DNA from: Phragmitibacter flavus
GTDB taxonomy: Bacteria > Verrucomicrobiota > Verrucomicrobiia > Verrucomicrobiales > Verrucomicrobiaceae
Reading direction: 5' to 3'
Assembly: GCF_005780165.1 (NCBI RefSeq)
Contig: NZ_VAUV01000003.1
Location: 310,001 to 374,000 of the forward strand
DNA length: 64,000 nt
The notes below the pieces were generated by a model that was given only the letters and a program-made list of their open reading frames with translations, did not search any database and was not told the DNA's origin. Position numbers and translations under genes: made by a program. Shown in pieces: positions 17,031 to 26,460 of this stretch; positions within the stretch are counted from its first letter, which is position 1, and each line of letters opens with the position of its first letter.

Positions 17031-18620
17031 TCACTTCAGCGACGGATCACGTGGCTCCGACTTCCGCCACAGAAACCCGCACAAAAACGTGATCGCGAAA
17101 TTGATTGGATACAACCACGCATACGTCATCTGCAAGCGGTGCTCCTTGAACCAATCCCCCTCGCCCGCCACCACAAAAATATCCCCGCGCACCCACGTCG
17201 TCATCAAAACCGACAATACCAGCCCCACCCACAGCGCCGCTGTCTTTGCTGGAATGCGCCACAACGCCAGCAGGAAAATCGCCAGCAACGAACCATAGGT
17301 GTAGGACACCATCCCAAACGCCAGACTCAACAACTGGATGTTCGCCGACTCCTTCAACTGATACAACACCACCGTCATCCCGGCCAAAAACACCGCCCAA
17401 CCCAACACCGTCATCCGCGAGATGAACACCAGCTTTTTCTCATCCGGCATGTCCTTCTCCCGACCGTGATACCACAACGAAATCGACGTCTGTGACAGCG
17501 CGGCCAGCGCCGAATCCAAACTCGAAATTGCCGCCGCAAACGCCCCCGCCAGCAACAACCCGGTCAACCCCGCTGGCAGCACCGTGGTGATCCACACCGC
17601 AAACACCAGATCGGTGTCTTTCGCAAACTCCGCCGCCGTCCCCGCATCCGGCGGATACACGCTGTAATAAGCAAACAACCCCGCGCCCACCATCAGCATC
17701 ACCAGCGTCGCGATCTGCCCCACCCCGCTGAAGATGATCGCCTTCGTCGCATCCGACGCATTCCGACAGCAAAACATCCGCTGCGCGTTCAACTGATCCG
17801 TCCCATACGCCGCCAAATTCTGAAACGGCATCGCCAGCAGCGCCGTCCACATGGTGAACTCCGTGTCCCGCACCCACTCCACCATCCCCTGCTCCGAACC
17901 CACTCCCGGCATCCAGCGCCACAATTCGAACTTGCCCGCCTCCCCCGCAATTTGCAAAAACTGTGGAAACCCTTCCGGCAAACTGATGGTGATCCACACC
18001 AACGCCAAAATCCCCGCAAACAAAAACATCCCGAACTGGATCACATCCGTCCAGATCACCGTCGTCATCCCCCCCATCCATGTCCACAACACCCCAAACA
18101 CCGAAATCACCAAAATGCTCTCCACCATGTCGAACGGTGTCACCGTCCGCAACACCAGCGCCGGCACCAACACCCGCACACTCTGACCCAACACCGACCC
18201 CACCATGAACAACAAGGTTGTAATCGTCTTCGCCGACTTGCCCAGCCGGTTCGCAATGAAATCATACGGACTAAAAATCTCGTGCTCATAAAATGCCCGC
18301 ACAAAATAAACCCCCACAATGCATCGCGCGATGATCGACCCGATCGCCCACTGCAAATACGTAAAATTCCCGTTCGCCGCAAACACCGCCCCAGGCACCC
18401 CGATGAACGTCACCGCACTGATCTCTGTCGCAATGATCGAACCCGACACCGCCGGCCATGGCAACGACCGTCCCGCCAGAAAGAAATCCTTGATCGTCGA
18501 CTGCTTCCCGCTCAGCCGATGTCCAATCCAAGTGCAGAACCCCAGGTAGGAAAACAACACCACCCAGTCCAGCCAACGGAAATGCTCATGCACCGGAACA
18601 GCAGCAATAAAATCAATCAT
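17031..18620 (-). CDS. Sodium:solute symporter family transporter (SSS)
   Basis: This 529-residue inner-membrane protein should couple sodium entry to uptake of a small solute. It has about 13 hydrophobic helices. Family features are LAGRSLPWPAVSGSIIATEISAVTFIGVPG near the start and FAAAISSLDSALAALSQ, the sodium-site helix, near the middle. The substrate cannot be read; sugars, sialic acid or amino acids are all possible in this family. It stands alone on the minus strand, convergent with smpB and divergent from argA, whereas the surrounding plus strand stays C-rich. Confidence 0.92.
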   Translation of the reverse strand: MIDFIAAVPVHEHFRWLDWVVLFSYLGFCTWIGHRLSGKQSTIKDFFLAGRSLPWPAVSGSIIATEISAVTFIGVPGAVFAANGNFTYLQWAIGSIIARCIVGVYFVRAFYEHEIFSPYDFIANRLGKSAKTITTLLFMVGSVLGQSVRVLVPALVLRTVTPFDMVESILVISVFGVLWTWMGGMTTVIWTDVIQFGMFLFAGILALVWITISLPEGFPQFLQIAGEAGKFELWRWMPGVGSEQGMVEWVRDTEFTMWTALLAMPFQNLAAYGTDQLNAQRMFCCRNASDATKAIIFSGVGQIATLVMLMVGAGLFAYYSVYPPDAGTAAEFAKDTDLVFAVWITTVLPAGLTGLLLAGAFAAAISSLDSALAALSQTSISLWYHGREKDMPDEKKLVFISRMTVLGWAVFLAGMTVVLYQLKESANIQLLSLAFGMVSYTYGSLLAIFLLALWRIPAKTAALWVGLVLSVLMTTWVRGDIFVVAGEGDWFKEHRLQMTYAWLYPINFAITFLCGFLWRKSEPRDPSLK

Positions 18621-18817
18621 ACAAAAAAAGAAACCAAGCTAGAGGACGACACTGTCGCCATTGGACTCCCAACCACCCGCCCCGTAAAGCAGAATCAGAA
18701 CCAGATTTAGAATCGGAATGATGCGCCCGCTTCAACACCCAATCTCCAAAAAACTCCATACCTCCCTTTTCAATCCCCTCAATGCGCGTAGTATGCCGGT
18801 TCAGCAGGATCGGCACC

Positions 18818-20104
18818 ATGAAATTTGAAGACCTCAGAGGCATTTTGCAATACGTTCCCCAGTTTCGGGAACGCATTTTTGTCGTGGCATTGGATGGCCG
18901 CGTCATGCGCCTCCCCAACTTCAATTCGCTTCTCCAGGACATTGCCGTGCTCCAGTCACTGAGCATCCACGTCGTGCTCGTTTTCGGTGCCCGATCACAA
19001 ATCCAACAGCTCGCCGCCCTGCGCGACGTTAATCTTTCCAGCGACGACGGCATGGGCCTCACCGATGCCGCCACCCTTTCCGTCAGCACCGAAGCCATCT
19101 CGCGCCTCACCAACGAACTCATGGCCGCGCTCACCGCCCTTGAGCTTCGCGTCGCCGTTCCCAATGCCCTCGCCGTCCATCCCGCCGGCGTCATCAACGG
19201 CATCGACCTCCAATACACCGGCCGTATTGAACGTGTCGATGAACCCATGCTCCAGTCCCTGCTGAAGCAAAACATCATCCCATTGCTCCCACCGATGGGC
19301 TTCGACGGACACGGCACCACCTTGCGCCTCAACTCCGACGAAATCGCCGTCGATGTCGCCCTTGCCCTCGACGCCGCCAAAGTCATCTTTGTCGCCGAAG
19401 AAGGCCTCATTGACGCCAACGGCGAACGCCTCGCTCAACTCCCCGTTGCCCAGGCCCGCGACATCTCGCGTCGCAAAGACACCGGCATGGACCCCAGCCT
19501 GTTGTCCAAACTTCGCCACGCCGCCCTCGCCTGTTCTGAAGGTGTGCCCCGAGTCCACATCATCGACGGTGGACAAAACGAAGTCCTCCTCGCCGAGTTG
19601 TTCAGCAACGAAGGCGTCGGCACCATGATCCACGCCGACGATTACCAGCAGATCCGCAAAGCCCACCTCAGCGACATCCCCGTCCTGATGACCATGATGC
19701 GCGAAAGCATTGAAGACGCCGCCCTCGCCCCCCGCAGTCGCGAACAAATCCAGCAACGCATCAACGACTTCTTCGTCCTCGAACTCGACGGCAACCCCGT
19801 CGGCTGCGTTGCCGTGCATTCCTACAACCAGCCCGACGAAACCAAAGTCTCCGAGCTCGCCTGCCTCTTCGTCCGTCGCGCCCACAAGAACCAGGGCCAT
19901 GGACGCAAGCTTGTCACTTACGCTGAAACCATCGCCCGCGAACGCGGCAGCGCCTGGCTCTTCGCCTTGAGCACCCAGGCCTCCCGATTTTTCGAAGAAA
20001 AAATGGGCTACCAGCTCGCCACCAGCGGCATTCTCCCCGAGCCGCGCCGCGAAGCCTACCTCAGCAACGGCCGCAACTCCCGCGTCCTCACCAAGACCCT
20101 TTAG
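18818..20104 (+). CDS. argA: Amino-acid N-acetyltransferase (N-acetylglutamate synthase)
   Basis: ArgA acetylates glutamate with acetyl-CoA, the first step of arginine synthesis. The 428-residue cytosolic protein has an N-terminal amino-acid-kinase fold (about residues 1-280: FVVALDGRVM, LVFGARSQI, then MGFDGHG and LNSDEIAVDVA) and a C-terminal GNAT domain with the acetyl-CoA loop RRAHKNQGHGRKLV. This two-domain build is that of classical bacterial ArgA. I chose the ATG at 18818, just before MKFEDLRGILQYVPQFRER. It is a single gene; two hairpins and a strong terminator follow. Confidence 0.93.
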   Translation: MKFEDLRGILQYVPQFRERIFVVALDGRVMRLPNFNSLLQDIAVLQSLSIHVVLVFGARSQIQQLAALRDVNLSSDDGMGLTDAATLSVSTEAISRLTNELMAALTALELRVAVPNALAVHPAGVINGIDLQYTGRIERVDEPMLQSLLKQNIIPLLPPMGFDGHGTTLRLNSDEIAVDVALALDAAKVIFVAEEGLIDANGERLAQLPVAQARDISRRKDTGMDPSLLSKLRHAALACSEGVPRVHIIDGGQNEVLLAELFSNEGVGTMIHADDYQQIRKAHLSDIPVLMTMMRESIEDAALAPRSREQIQQRINDFFVLELDGNPVGCVAVHSYNQPDETKVSELACLFVRRAHKNQGHGRKLVTYAETIARERGSAWLFALSTQASRFFEEKMGYQLATSGILPEPRREAYLSNGRNSRVLTKTL

Positions 20105-20115
20105 TCTCTCCGTGA

Positions 20116-20159
20116 CACCGGCTTGCCGCCGGTGGGTCGAACAGGCATTTTGCCTGTTC
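20116..20159. repeat. Two adjacent palindromic hairpins after argA
   Basis: CACCGGC/GCCGGTG (20116-20134) and GAACAGGCA/TGCCTGTTC (20139-20159) form perfect stems of 7 and 9 bp. They sit between the argA stop and the terminator at 20191 and look like a dispersed palindromic element. Confidence 0.65.
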
Positions 20160-20190
20160 CCTCAGTGACCAGCGCCCCCAACCCCACTCA

Positions 20191-20222
20191 CCCGTCGCCG
20201 CTAACCCCCGCGACGGGTTTTT
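20191..20222 (+). terminator. Intrinsic terminator downstream of argA
   Basis: An 8-bp perfect GC stem, CCCGTCGC / GCGACGGG with an 11-base loop, is followed directly by five T residues. The orientation fits argA. Confidence 0.8.
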
Positions 20223-20317
20223 CGTGCCCGCTTACCAACAATCGTCAAAAATCGCACCTCCCCTGCTGAATACTTCGCCACCACCATTGTCTAATAAAAC
20301 AATGAATTCGCACGACC

Positions 20318-21370
20318 ATGCACACCCAGTCACCACAGAGGTTCTCGTGGATGCTGGCAGAAGGCTGGCTAGGCCGGTTTTTTGACCTTCCACGTAAAGA
20401 CCACAATCCAAGCATCCCCCGCATCGGCCTCGCGCTGTCATGCGGCGGTGCCAGAGGACTCGCCCACATCGGCGCCATTCAAGTCCTCGAAGAAGAACGC
20501 ATCCCCATCGCCACCATCATCGGCAGCAGCATGGGCTCCTACGTCGGCGCTCTGTGGGCTTCCGGCGTGAGCGGCAAGGAACTCGAAATCCTCGCCGCCG
20601 AAATCAAAGACCGCCGCACCCTCATGCGCCTCATCGATCCCGTCTGCCCACCCACCTCCGGCTTCATCTACGGCCATAAAGTCCGCAAACACCTCGAACG
20701 CACCCTTGGCGACCTCACCATCGCCGACCTCAAAATCCCCACCCTTATCGTCGCCACCAATCTCGACACCCTCAACGGCGAAATCTTTCCCCCCGACACC
20801 CCCGTCGCCGCCGCCATCCAGGCCAGTTGCGCCATCCCCGGCATCTGCAGTCCCGTCTATCTCAACGGCAAACGTTACATCGACGGCGCCGCCGCCCAAC
20901 CTCTTCCCGTCTCCATGCTGCGCGACCACACCAGCGTCGACGCCACCATCGCCGTCAACGTCATGGCCCCCAGTGCCGCCGTCGCCGCCACCCTCGATGT
21001 CTCCCCCCCCCCGCCGCTCGACCCCATCGGCACCAGCGCCCGCCTGCGCCGCTTCTTCAACCGCAACCTCAACCTCTTCGCCTACGGCAACGTGCTCGAC
21101 ACCTTCAAACGCTGCCTCAGCTCCGCCCAACTGCGCCTCCTCGCTTACGAATCCGCCGCCGCCGACGTCCTCATCCACCCCTACCTCACCGAGTCGCGCT
21201 GGTATGACTACGAAAACTTTCAACGCTACATCGACGCCGGACGGAAAGCCGCCCAGGACGCCCTCCCCCACATCCATTCTCTCATGAACCTGAAAACCAA
21301 TACCACCAACCCACCCAACTCCAATGACACCCTTCCTTTCATCACCCCTGTGGGACACAGCAGCGCCTGA
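20318..21370 (+). CDS. Patatin-like phospholipase family protein (NTE-type)
   Basis: Patatin-like enzymes are serine hydrolases that free fatty acids from phospholipids or acylglycerols. The 350-residue protein has the oxyanion motif GGARG at 43-47, the nucleophile elbow G69-S-S71-M-G and the catalytic aspartate D189 in DGA, so the Ser-Asp dyad is complete. There is no signal peptide, so it is probably cytosolic or peripheral at the inner membrane. It has no cyclic-nucleotide domain. Its end overlaps the next gene by 47 bases, so the two are translated together; the neighbours encode acyl activation and beta-oxidation, which suggests it supplies fatty acids to them. Confidence 0.93.
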   Translation: MHTQSPQRFSWMLAEGWLGRFFDLPRKDHNPSIPRIGLALSCGGARGLAHIGAIQVLEEERIPIATIIGSSMGSYVGALWASGVSGKELEILAAEIKDRRTLMRLIDPVCPPTSGFIYGHKVRKHLERTLGDLTIADLKIPTLIVATNLDTLNGEIFPPDTPVAAAIQASCAIPGICSPVYLNGKRYIDGAAAQPLPVSMLRDHTSVDATIAVNVMAPSAAVAATLDVSPPPPLDPIGTSARLRRFFNRNLNLFAYGNVLDTFKRCLSSAQLRLLAYESAAADVLIHPYLTESRWYDYENFQRYIDAGRKAAQDALPHIHSLMNLKTNTTNPPNSNDTLPFITPVGHSSA

Positions 21371-22823
21371 GTTCTGGCAAGAATGGCAGATCCGCCGCCT
21401 GCGCGACTACCTCGCCCACCGCGTCCTGCCCTACTCCGCCCACTACCGCAAACTCTTTGAGGCGAACCACCTCTCCGTGCACGATCTGCGCACCCTCGAC
21501 GACATGCGCAAAATTCCCTTCAGCAGCAAAGTCGACCTCACCGTCCCCCGCGAACAACAACGCGAGTTCGTCCTCATCCCCGACGAAAAATCCCTCAAAC
21601 GCGAACCGCGTGTGATCCTCACCGCCCTGCTGCGCGGTCGCAACTTCGTCAAAGACAAACTCGACGCCGAGTTCCGCCCCGTGCTCCTCACCAGCACCAC
21701 CGGTCGCAGCAGCGACCCCGTCCCGTTTGTCTACACCAAACACGACCTCGCCAATCTCGAAACCTCCGGACGTCGCCTCATGGAAGTGGGCCGCAGTCAA
21801 AAAGACTACCGCCACGTCAACATGTTCCCCTTCGCCCCCCACCTCGCCTTCTGGCAAACCCACTACGCCGGCACCGCCTTCGGCACCTTCGTCCTCTCCA
21901 CCGGCGGCGGCAAAACCATCGGCACCGACGGCAACATCAACATTGTCGAAAAAATCCAGCCCGACATCCTCATCGGCATGCCCACGTTTGTCTACCACGT
22001 CCTCTCCCAGGCCGTGGCCGAAAACCGTCACTGGCCCAACCTCAAACGCATCGTCCTCGGCGGCGAAAAAACCCCCGCCGGATTGCGCGCGAAACTACGC
22101 GACCTCTGCGGCCAGCTCGGCGCCCTCGGCGTTTATGTCATCAGCACCTACGCCTTCACCGAAGCCAAAATGGCCTGGCCTGAATGCCCCACCCTTCCCC
22201 ATGAAGGCTCCAGTGGTTTCCACCTCTATCCCGACCTCGGCATCGTCGAACTCGTCGACCCCCAAACCGGCGACCCCGTCCCCCCCGGCAGCCCCGGCGA
22301 AATCGTCTACACCCCCCTCGACTCACGCGGCACCGTCGTCCTTCGTTACCGCACCGGCGACATCGCCAGCGGCGGCCTCACCTGGGAACCCTGCCCCCAC
22401 TGCGGACGCAATGCCCCACGACTCCTCGGCCCCATCTCCCGCGTCAGCGAACGCCGCACCCTTCACCTTGACAAGGTCAAAGGCACCCTCGTCGACTTCA
22501 ACGTCCTCGACCACCTGCTCGACGACATGCGCGGCCTCGGAGCCTGGCAGATCGAACTCCGCAAACGTCACGACGACCCCCTCGACTGCGACGAAATCCA
22601 TCTCCACGTCCATTCCGAAAATCGCACGCCGCAGCAAGAGTCCACCCTTCGCCAGCAGCTCAACCGTCGATTCCAGGAAGTCACCGAACTCACCCCCAAC
22701 GCCATCCACTTCCACACCCTGGAAGAAATGCGCACCCTCCTCGGCGTCGGCAAACTCCTCAAAGAAGAAAAACTCGCCGACCACCGTCCCAAACCCACCA
22801 CCGCCCAGGCGGTTTCCTCATAA
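21324..22823 (+). CDS. AMP-dependent CoA ligase of the phenylacetate-CoA ligase (PaaK) type
   Basis: This 499-residue adenylate-forming enzyme should activate a carboxylic acid to its CoA thioester. The nucleotide loop TSTTGRSSDPVP corresponds to the SSGTTGxP motif. STYAFTEA is the A5-like motif, YRTGDIA is A7, and CPHCGRNAPRLLGPISR is the Cys-containing block seen in PaaK proteins. FadD-type motifs are not seen. It overlaps the patatin gene and is followed by thiolase, hydratase-dehydrogenase and acyl-CoA dehydrogenase, so a fatty or aryl acid is the likely substrate. There is no sign of a phenylacetate pathway in the window. Confidence 0.85.
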   Translation: MTPFLSSPLWDTAAPEFWQEWQIRRLRDYLAHRVLPYSAHYRKLFEANHLSVHDLRTLDDMRKIPFSSKVDLTVPREQQREFVLIPDEKSLKREPRVILTALLRGRNFVKDKLDAEFRPVLLTSTTGRSSDPVPFVYTKHDLANLETSGRRLMEVGRSQKDYRHVNMFPFAPHLAFWQTHYAGTAFGTFVLSTGGGKTIGTDGNINIVEKIQPDILIGMPTFVYHVLSQAVAENRHWPNLKRIVLGGEKTPAGLRAKLRDLCGQLGALGVYVISTYAFTEAKMAWPECPTLPHEGSSGFHLYPDLGIVELVDPQTGDPVPPGSPGEIVYTPLDSRGTVVLRYRTGDIASGGLTWEPCPHCGRNAPRLLGPISRVSERRTLHLDKVKGTLVDFNVLDHLLDDMRGLGAWQIELRKRHDDPLDCDEIHLHVHSENRTPQQESTLRQQLNRRFQEVTELTPNAIHFHTLEEMRTLLGVGKLLKEEKLADHRPKPTTAQAVSS

Positions 22824-22861
22824 TTTTAGCCTTCATCACTTAGCCTTTATCCTTTCCTGAT

Positions 22862-24139
22862 ATGACTCCCTTATTCATCTTCGACGGCACCCGCACCCCC
22901 TTCACCCGTGCCGGAACCACCCTCGCCGACCTCAGCGCTGTCGACCTCGCCCGCGCTGCCGTCACCGCCCTCTTCACCCGCACCGGCTTCAACCCTGCGC
23001 TCATCGACGAAACCATCTTCGGCTGCGTCGCCTCACCCGCCGACGCCGCCAACCTCAGCCGCATCATCGCCCTCCGTGCCGGTGTCCCCAAAGAAAAACC
23101 CGCCATGACCGTCAACCGCAACTGCGCCAGCGGATTGCAGGCCATCGCCACCGCCCAGGAAAAACTCGCCTCCGGCAACGGCAGCCTTTTTCTCGTCGGC
23201 GGCGTCGAAAGCATGTCCCAGATGCCTCTGCTCTTCCGACACGAAGCCGCCATCAAATTTGCCATGCTCTCCCGAGCCAAAACCGTCGGCACCCGCACCC
23301 GCGCCCTCGCCGCCTTCCGACCTCAAGACTTCATGCCCCTGCTCGCCCTTAAGATGGGCCTCACCGATCCCATCGCCGCCCTCAACATGGGTGAAACCGC
23401 CGAGATCCTCGCCCGCGAATTCCGCATCAGTCGCGACGCCCAGGACGCCTTCGCCGTCCGCTCCCACCTCAACGCCGCCGCCAACCAAACCCACCTCGCT
23501 ACCGAAATCACCCCCGTCTACGCTGGCACCCAAAAAGTCCGCGCCATCACCGAAGACAATGGTGTCCGACCCGACAGCTCCCTCGAAAAACCCGCCAAAC
23601 TCCCCGCCATCTTCGATCCCCTCATGGGCAGCGTCACCGCCGGCAACTCCTCGCAAATCACCGACGGAGCCGTCGCTCTTCTCGTCGGCGACGAATCCCA
23701 TGCCTACACCTTCAAGTCCGATCCCCTCGGCCGCGTTGTCAGTCAGGCCTTCACCGGCTGCGACCCCGCCCGCATGGGACTCGGACCCGTCAAAGCCATC
23801 GAGCTCGCCCTCCAACGCGCTGGATGGAAACTCGACGATGTCGACCTCATCGAAATCAACGAAGCCTTCGCCGCCCAGACCCTCGCCGTGCTTAAATGCC
23901 TCCGCGACAAATCCGCCGCCCAACGCGCCGGCCTCTCCACTCCCCTCGGCGAAATCGACAGCGACCGACTCAACCCTCAAGGCGGCTCCATCGCCCTCGG
24001 CCACCCCGTCGGAGCCAGCGGTGCCCGCCTCATCCTCACCGCCCTCAAACAACTCCAGCGCACCCACAAAAAACGCGCCCTCGTCACCCTCTGCGTCGGC
24101 GGCGGCCAGGGAGCAGCCCTCTGCCTTGAGAGGGAATGA
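22862..24139 (+). CDS. Acetyl-CoA C-acyltransferase (thiolase, beta-oxidation type)
   Basis: This enzyme cleaves 3-ketoacyl-CoA with CoA to acetyl-CoA and a shortened acyl-CoA. The 425-residue protein has the acyl-accepting cysteine C88 in NRNCASGLQA, the GHPVGASGAR histidine motif and the final CVGGGQGAA cysteine. The length and the inserted loop resemble FadI-type subunits that pair with a FadJ-type alpha subunit, which is the next gene. It is cytosolic. The start is the ATG at 22862. Confidence 0.94.
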   Translation: MTPLFIFDGTRTPFTRAGTTLADLSAVDLARAAVTALFTRTGFNPALIDETIFGCVASPADAANLSRIIALRAGVPKEKPAMTVNRNCASGLQAIATAQEKLASGNGSLFLVGGVESMSQMPLLFRHEAAIKFAMLSRAKTVGTRTRALAAFRPQDFMPLLALKMGLTDPIAALNMGETAEILAREFRISRDAQDAFAVRSHLNAAANQTHLATEITPVYAGTQKVRAITEDNGVRPDSSLEKPAKLPAIFDPLMGSVTAGNSSQITDGAVALLVGDESHAYTFKSDPLGRVVSQAFTGCDPARMGLGPVKAIELALQRAGWKLDDVDLIEINEAFAAQTLAVLKCLRDKSAAQRAGLSTPLGEIDSDRLNPQGGSIALGHPVGASGARLILTALKQLQRTHKKRALVTLCVGGGQGAALCLERE

Positions 24140-24155
24140 CCAATGTCCAAGCGCC

Positions 24156-24248
24156 AATGACCAATGAAACACCCAACCCTTTCCCACCTCCATTGACCTT
24201 CCTCATTCGGATTTTCCTTGGTCATTGAGCCATTGCTCATTGGTCATT
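24156..24248. repeat. Inverted repeat between thiolase and FadJ-type genes
   Basis: The 12-bp sequence aatgaccaatga (24156-24167) recurs in inverted form as tcattggtcatt (24237-24248), with further ggtcatt-like copies in between. The spacer holds no gene. Confidence 0.6.
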
Positions 24249-24284
24249 TATCCCATTTCCACATCTCACCCCACTTCTTTTCCC

Positions 24285-26360
24285 ATGAATCCCATCATCT
24301 TAGATCCCACCCAAGATCCCGATCAAGACCACACCAACGTCTTGCATCCCCATCACCCCCACCATCACATCGACGCCCCTGCCGCCTTCAAACGCGACAT
24401 CGACAGCGACGGCATCTGCTGGCTGACTTTCGACACCCCCGACTCCAGCGCCAACGTCTGGAACCACGCCACGCTTGACCAGTTCGACGCCCAAATCGAA
24501 GAAGTCCATCGCGACAGCACCATCCGCGCCCTCGTCATCCGCAGCGCCAAACCCCGCGTCTTCGTTGCTGGAGCCGACCTCAAAAATCTCTCTACCCTCC
24601 CCCCTGACCAGCTCAACGAACTCCTCATCCTCGGCCAGGACGTCTTCACTCACCTCGAATCCCTGCGCATCCCAAAAATCGCCATGATCCACGGCGCCTG
24701 TGTCGGCGGTGGATACGAAATGGCTCTTGCCTGCGACATTCGCATCGCCAGCGATGACGATGCCACCCGCATCGGCCTTCCGGAAACCCAGCTCGGCCTC
24801 ATCCCTTCCTGGGGCGGCAGCACCCGACTGCCCCGACTCATTGGCGTTCCCAAAGCCCTTGACCTCATCGTGCGCGGCAAAACCCTCAAACCTCATCACT
24901 CCAAAAAGCTCGGCCTCGTCGACCACGTCCTGCCCATCGAAAACCTCGAAGCGTTTGCCAAGAAACTTGCCCTTTCCGAGCACCCACCGCTCGACCACCA
25001 TCGTTTCCATCCCACCCAGCTCAGTCCCCTTCCCCAACTGCTGCGCCTCTACACCAAAACCACCCTGCGCAACAAATACCCCTGGATGGCCAAGAACCCC
25101 ACCGCCCCGCTCAGTGCCATCGATGTCGTGACCCGCGGTGCCACCCGCACCGTCGAAAAATCCCTCGCCATCGAGCAACGCACCATGCGCGAACTCATCG
25201 GCACCACCAGCACCAAACGCTTCATCGAAACCTTCTTCCGCAAGGAGGCCGCAAGCAAAAAACTGCCCGCCCATCTTGCCGAAGTTCGCACCACCCCCAT
25301 CACCCACGCCGCCGTCATCGGCTCCGGAGTGATGGGCTCCGGCATCGCCTACACCCTCGCCAGCCGCGGCACCCGCGTCGTCCTCGCCGACACCACCCCC
25401 GACGCCCTTGCCAACGGCTTCACCCGCATCCGCAAACTTCTGCGCGGCGGCGTCAAAAGCCATGCCATCACCAGAGTCCAAGCCCGCGATCTCGACGACC
25501 GCATCCAACCCACCCACGAAACCGTCCCCCTCCAACACCAGCAACTCATCATTGAAGCCATCGTCGAAAACCTTCCGGCCAAAAAGGCCCTCTTCGCCGA
25601 TCTCGCCAGCCGCACCAGTCCCACCACCATCCTGGCCAGCAACACCTCCGCCCTCTCCATCACGGAGATGGCCAAGGACGTTCCCCATCCCGAACGCGTC
25701 ATCGGCCTGCACTTCTTCAACCCCGCGCATCTCATGCCCTTGGTTGAAGTCGTCACCCATCCCGGCAACACCCCCGAGGTGATTGCCACCGCCATCAAAT
25801 ACATCCAAAGCCTCGGCAAAACCCCTATCCTCGTCAACGACCGCCCCGGCTTCGTCGTCAACCGCATCCTCATGCCTTATCTCCTCGGTGCCGTTGCCCT
25901 CGCCGAACAACTCCACGATCCTTGGGAAATCGACGACGCCATGCTCGAATTCGGCATGCCCATGGGGCCCCTCCGACTCCTCGACGAAATCGGTTTCGAT
26001 GTCGCCCTTCACGTCGAACAAACCCTGCGCGCCGAACACGGCAACCGACTCCCCACCACCAACCTCCTCCAGCGCCTCGTTGAATCCGGCCATCTCGGAG
26101 CCAAAAACCACAAAGGTTTTTATCGCGCCCACCACGAAAAATCCGGCCCTCAACCCAATACCGACATCCTCAAATACCTCACCCCTAAATCTTACCCTCC
26201 CTACAAAGAGAAGTCCGACATCGCCAATCACCTGAACCAGTTCATGCAGGAAGAAGCCGCCCTGTGTCTTGAAGAGGGTGTCACGGCGACTGCCGCCAAC
26301 ATCGAACTCGCCATGATTCTGGGCACTGGTTATCCGCCTTTCCGCCGCCTGTTGCCCTAG
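24285..26360 (+). CDS. Enoyl-CoA hydratase / 3-hydroxyacyl-CoA dehydrogenase fusion (FadB/FadJ type)
   Basis: This 691-residue protein performs hydration and NAD-dependent oxidation, the middle two steps of beta-oxidation. The N-terminal crotonase domain (about residues 35-230) has FVAGADLKNL, GACVGGGYEMALACD and the catalytic glutamate region LPETQLGLIPSWGG. The dehydrogenase domain starts near residue 340 with AAVIGSGVMGSGIA, contains HFFNPAHLMPLVEV and RPGFVVNRIL, and ends with the helical C-terminal domains. The start at 24285 gives an unusual His-rich leader (HPHHPHHH). It lies next to its thiolase partner. Confidence 0.95.
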   Translation: MNPIILDPTQDPDQDHTNVLHPHHPHHHIDAPAAFKRDIDSDGICWLTFDTPDSSANVWNHATLDQFDAQIEEVHRDSTIRALVIRSAKPRVFVAGADLKNLSTLPPDQLNELLILGQDVFTHLESLRIPKIAMIHGACVGGGYEMALACDIRIASDDDATRIGLPETQLGLIPSWGGSTRLPRLIGVPKALDLIVRGKTLKPHHSKKLGLVDHVLPIENLEAFAKKLALSEHPPLDHHRFHPTQLSPLPQLLRLYTKTTLRNKYPWMAKNPTAPLSAIDVVTRGATRTVEKSLAIEQRTMRELIGTTSTKRFIETFFRKEAASKKLPAHLAEVRTTPITHAAVIGSGVMGSGIAYTLASRGTRVVLADTTPDALANGFTRIRKLLRGGVKSHAITRVQARDLDDRIQPTHETVPLQHQQLIIEAIVENLPAKKALFADLASRTSPTTILASNTSALSITEMAKDVPHPERVIGLHFFNPAHLMPLVEVVTHPGNTPEVIATAIKYIQSLGKTPILVNDRPGFVVNRILMPYLLGAVALAEQLHDPWEIDDAMLEFGMPMGPLRLLDEIGFDVALHVEQTLRAEHGNRLPTTNLLQRLVESGHLGAKNHKGFYRAHHEKSGPQPNTDILKYLTPKSYPPYKEKSDIANHLNQFMQEEAALCLEEGVTATAANIELAMILGTGYPPFRRLLP

Positions 26361-26460
26361 AAATCCTCCTCCTACTCTTACTCCTCCTCCTACTCCTACT
26401 CCATCTCAGAGGACGAGGAGGAGAACGAGGACGATCCAACCACCAACCCACCTCACCACC
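26361..26460. repeat. Polypyrimidine/polypurine leader upstream of the acyl-CoA dehydrogenase
   Basis: Bases 26364-26402 are almost pure pyrimidine with a tcc/tac triplet rhythm, and 26408-26435 are almost pure purine (gaggac/gaggag). The two tracts can pair imperfectly into a long hairpin in the leader of the next gene. I see no terminator T run. Confidence 0.6.

Noticed and set aside
24300-26231. 643-codon open frame antisense to the FadB/J-type gene
   Set aside because: The sense strand encodes a complete, motif-rich enzyme; the antisense product is low-complexity Gly/Glu/Val sequence.
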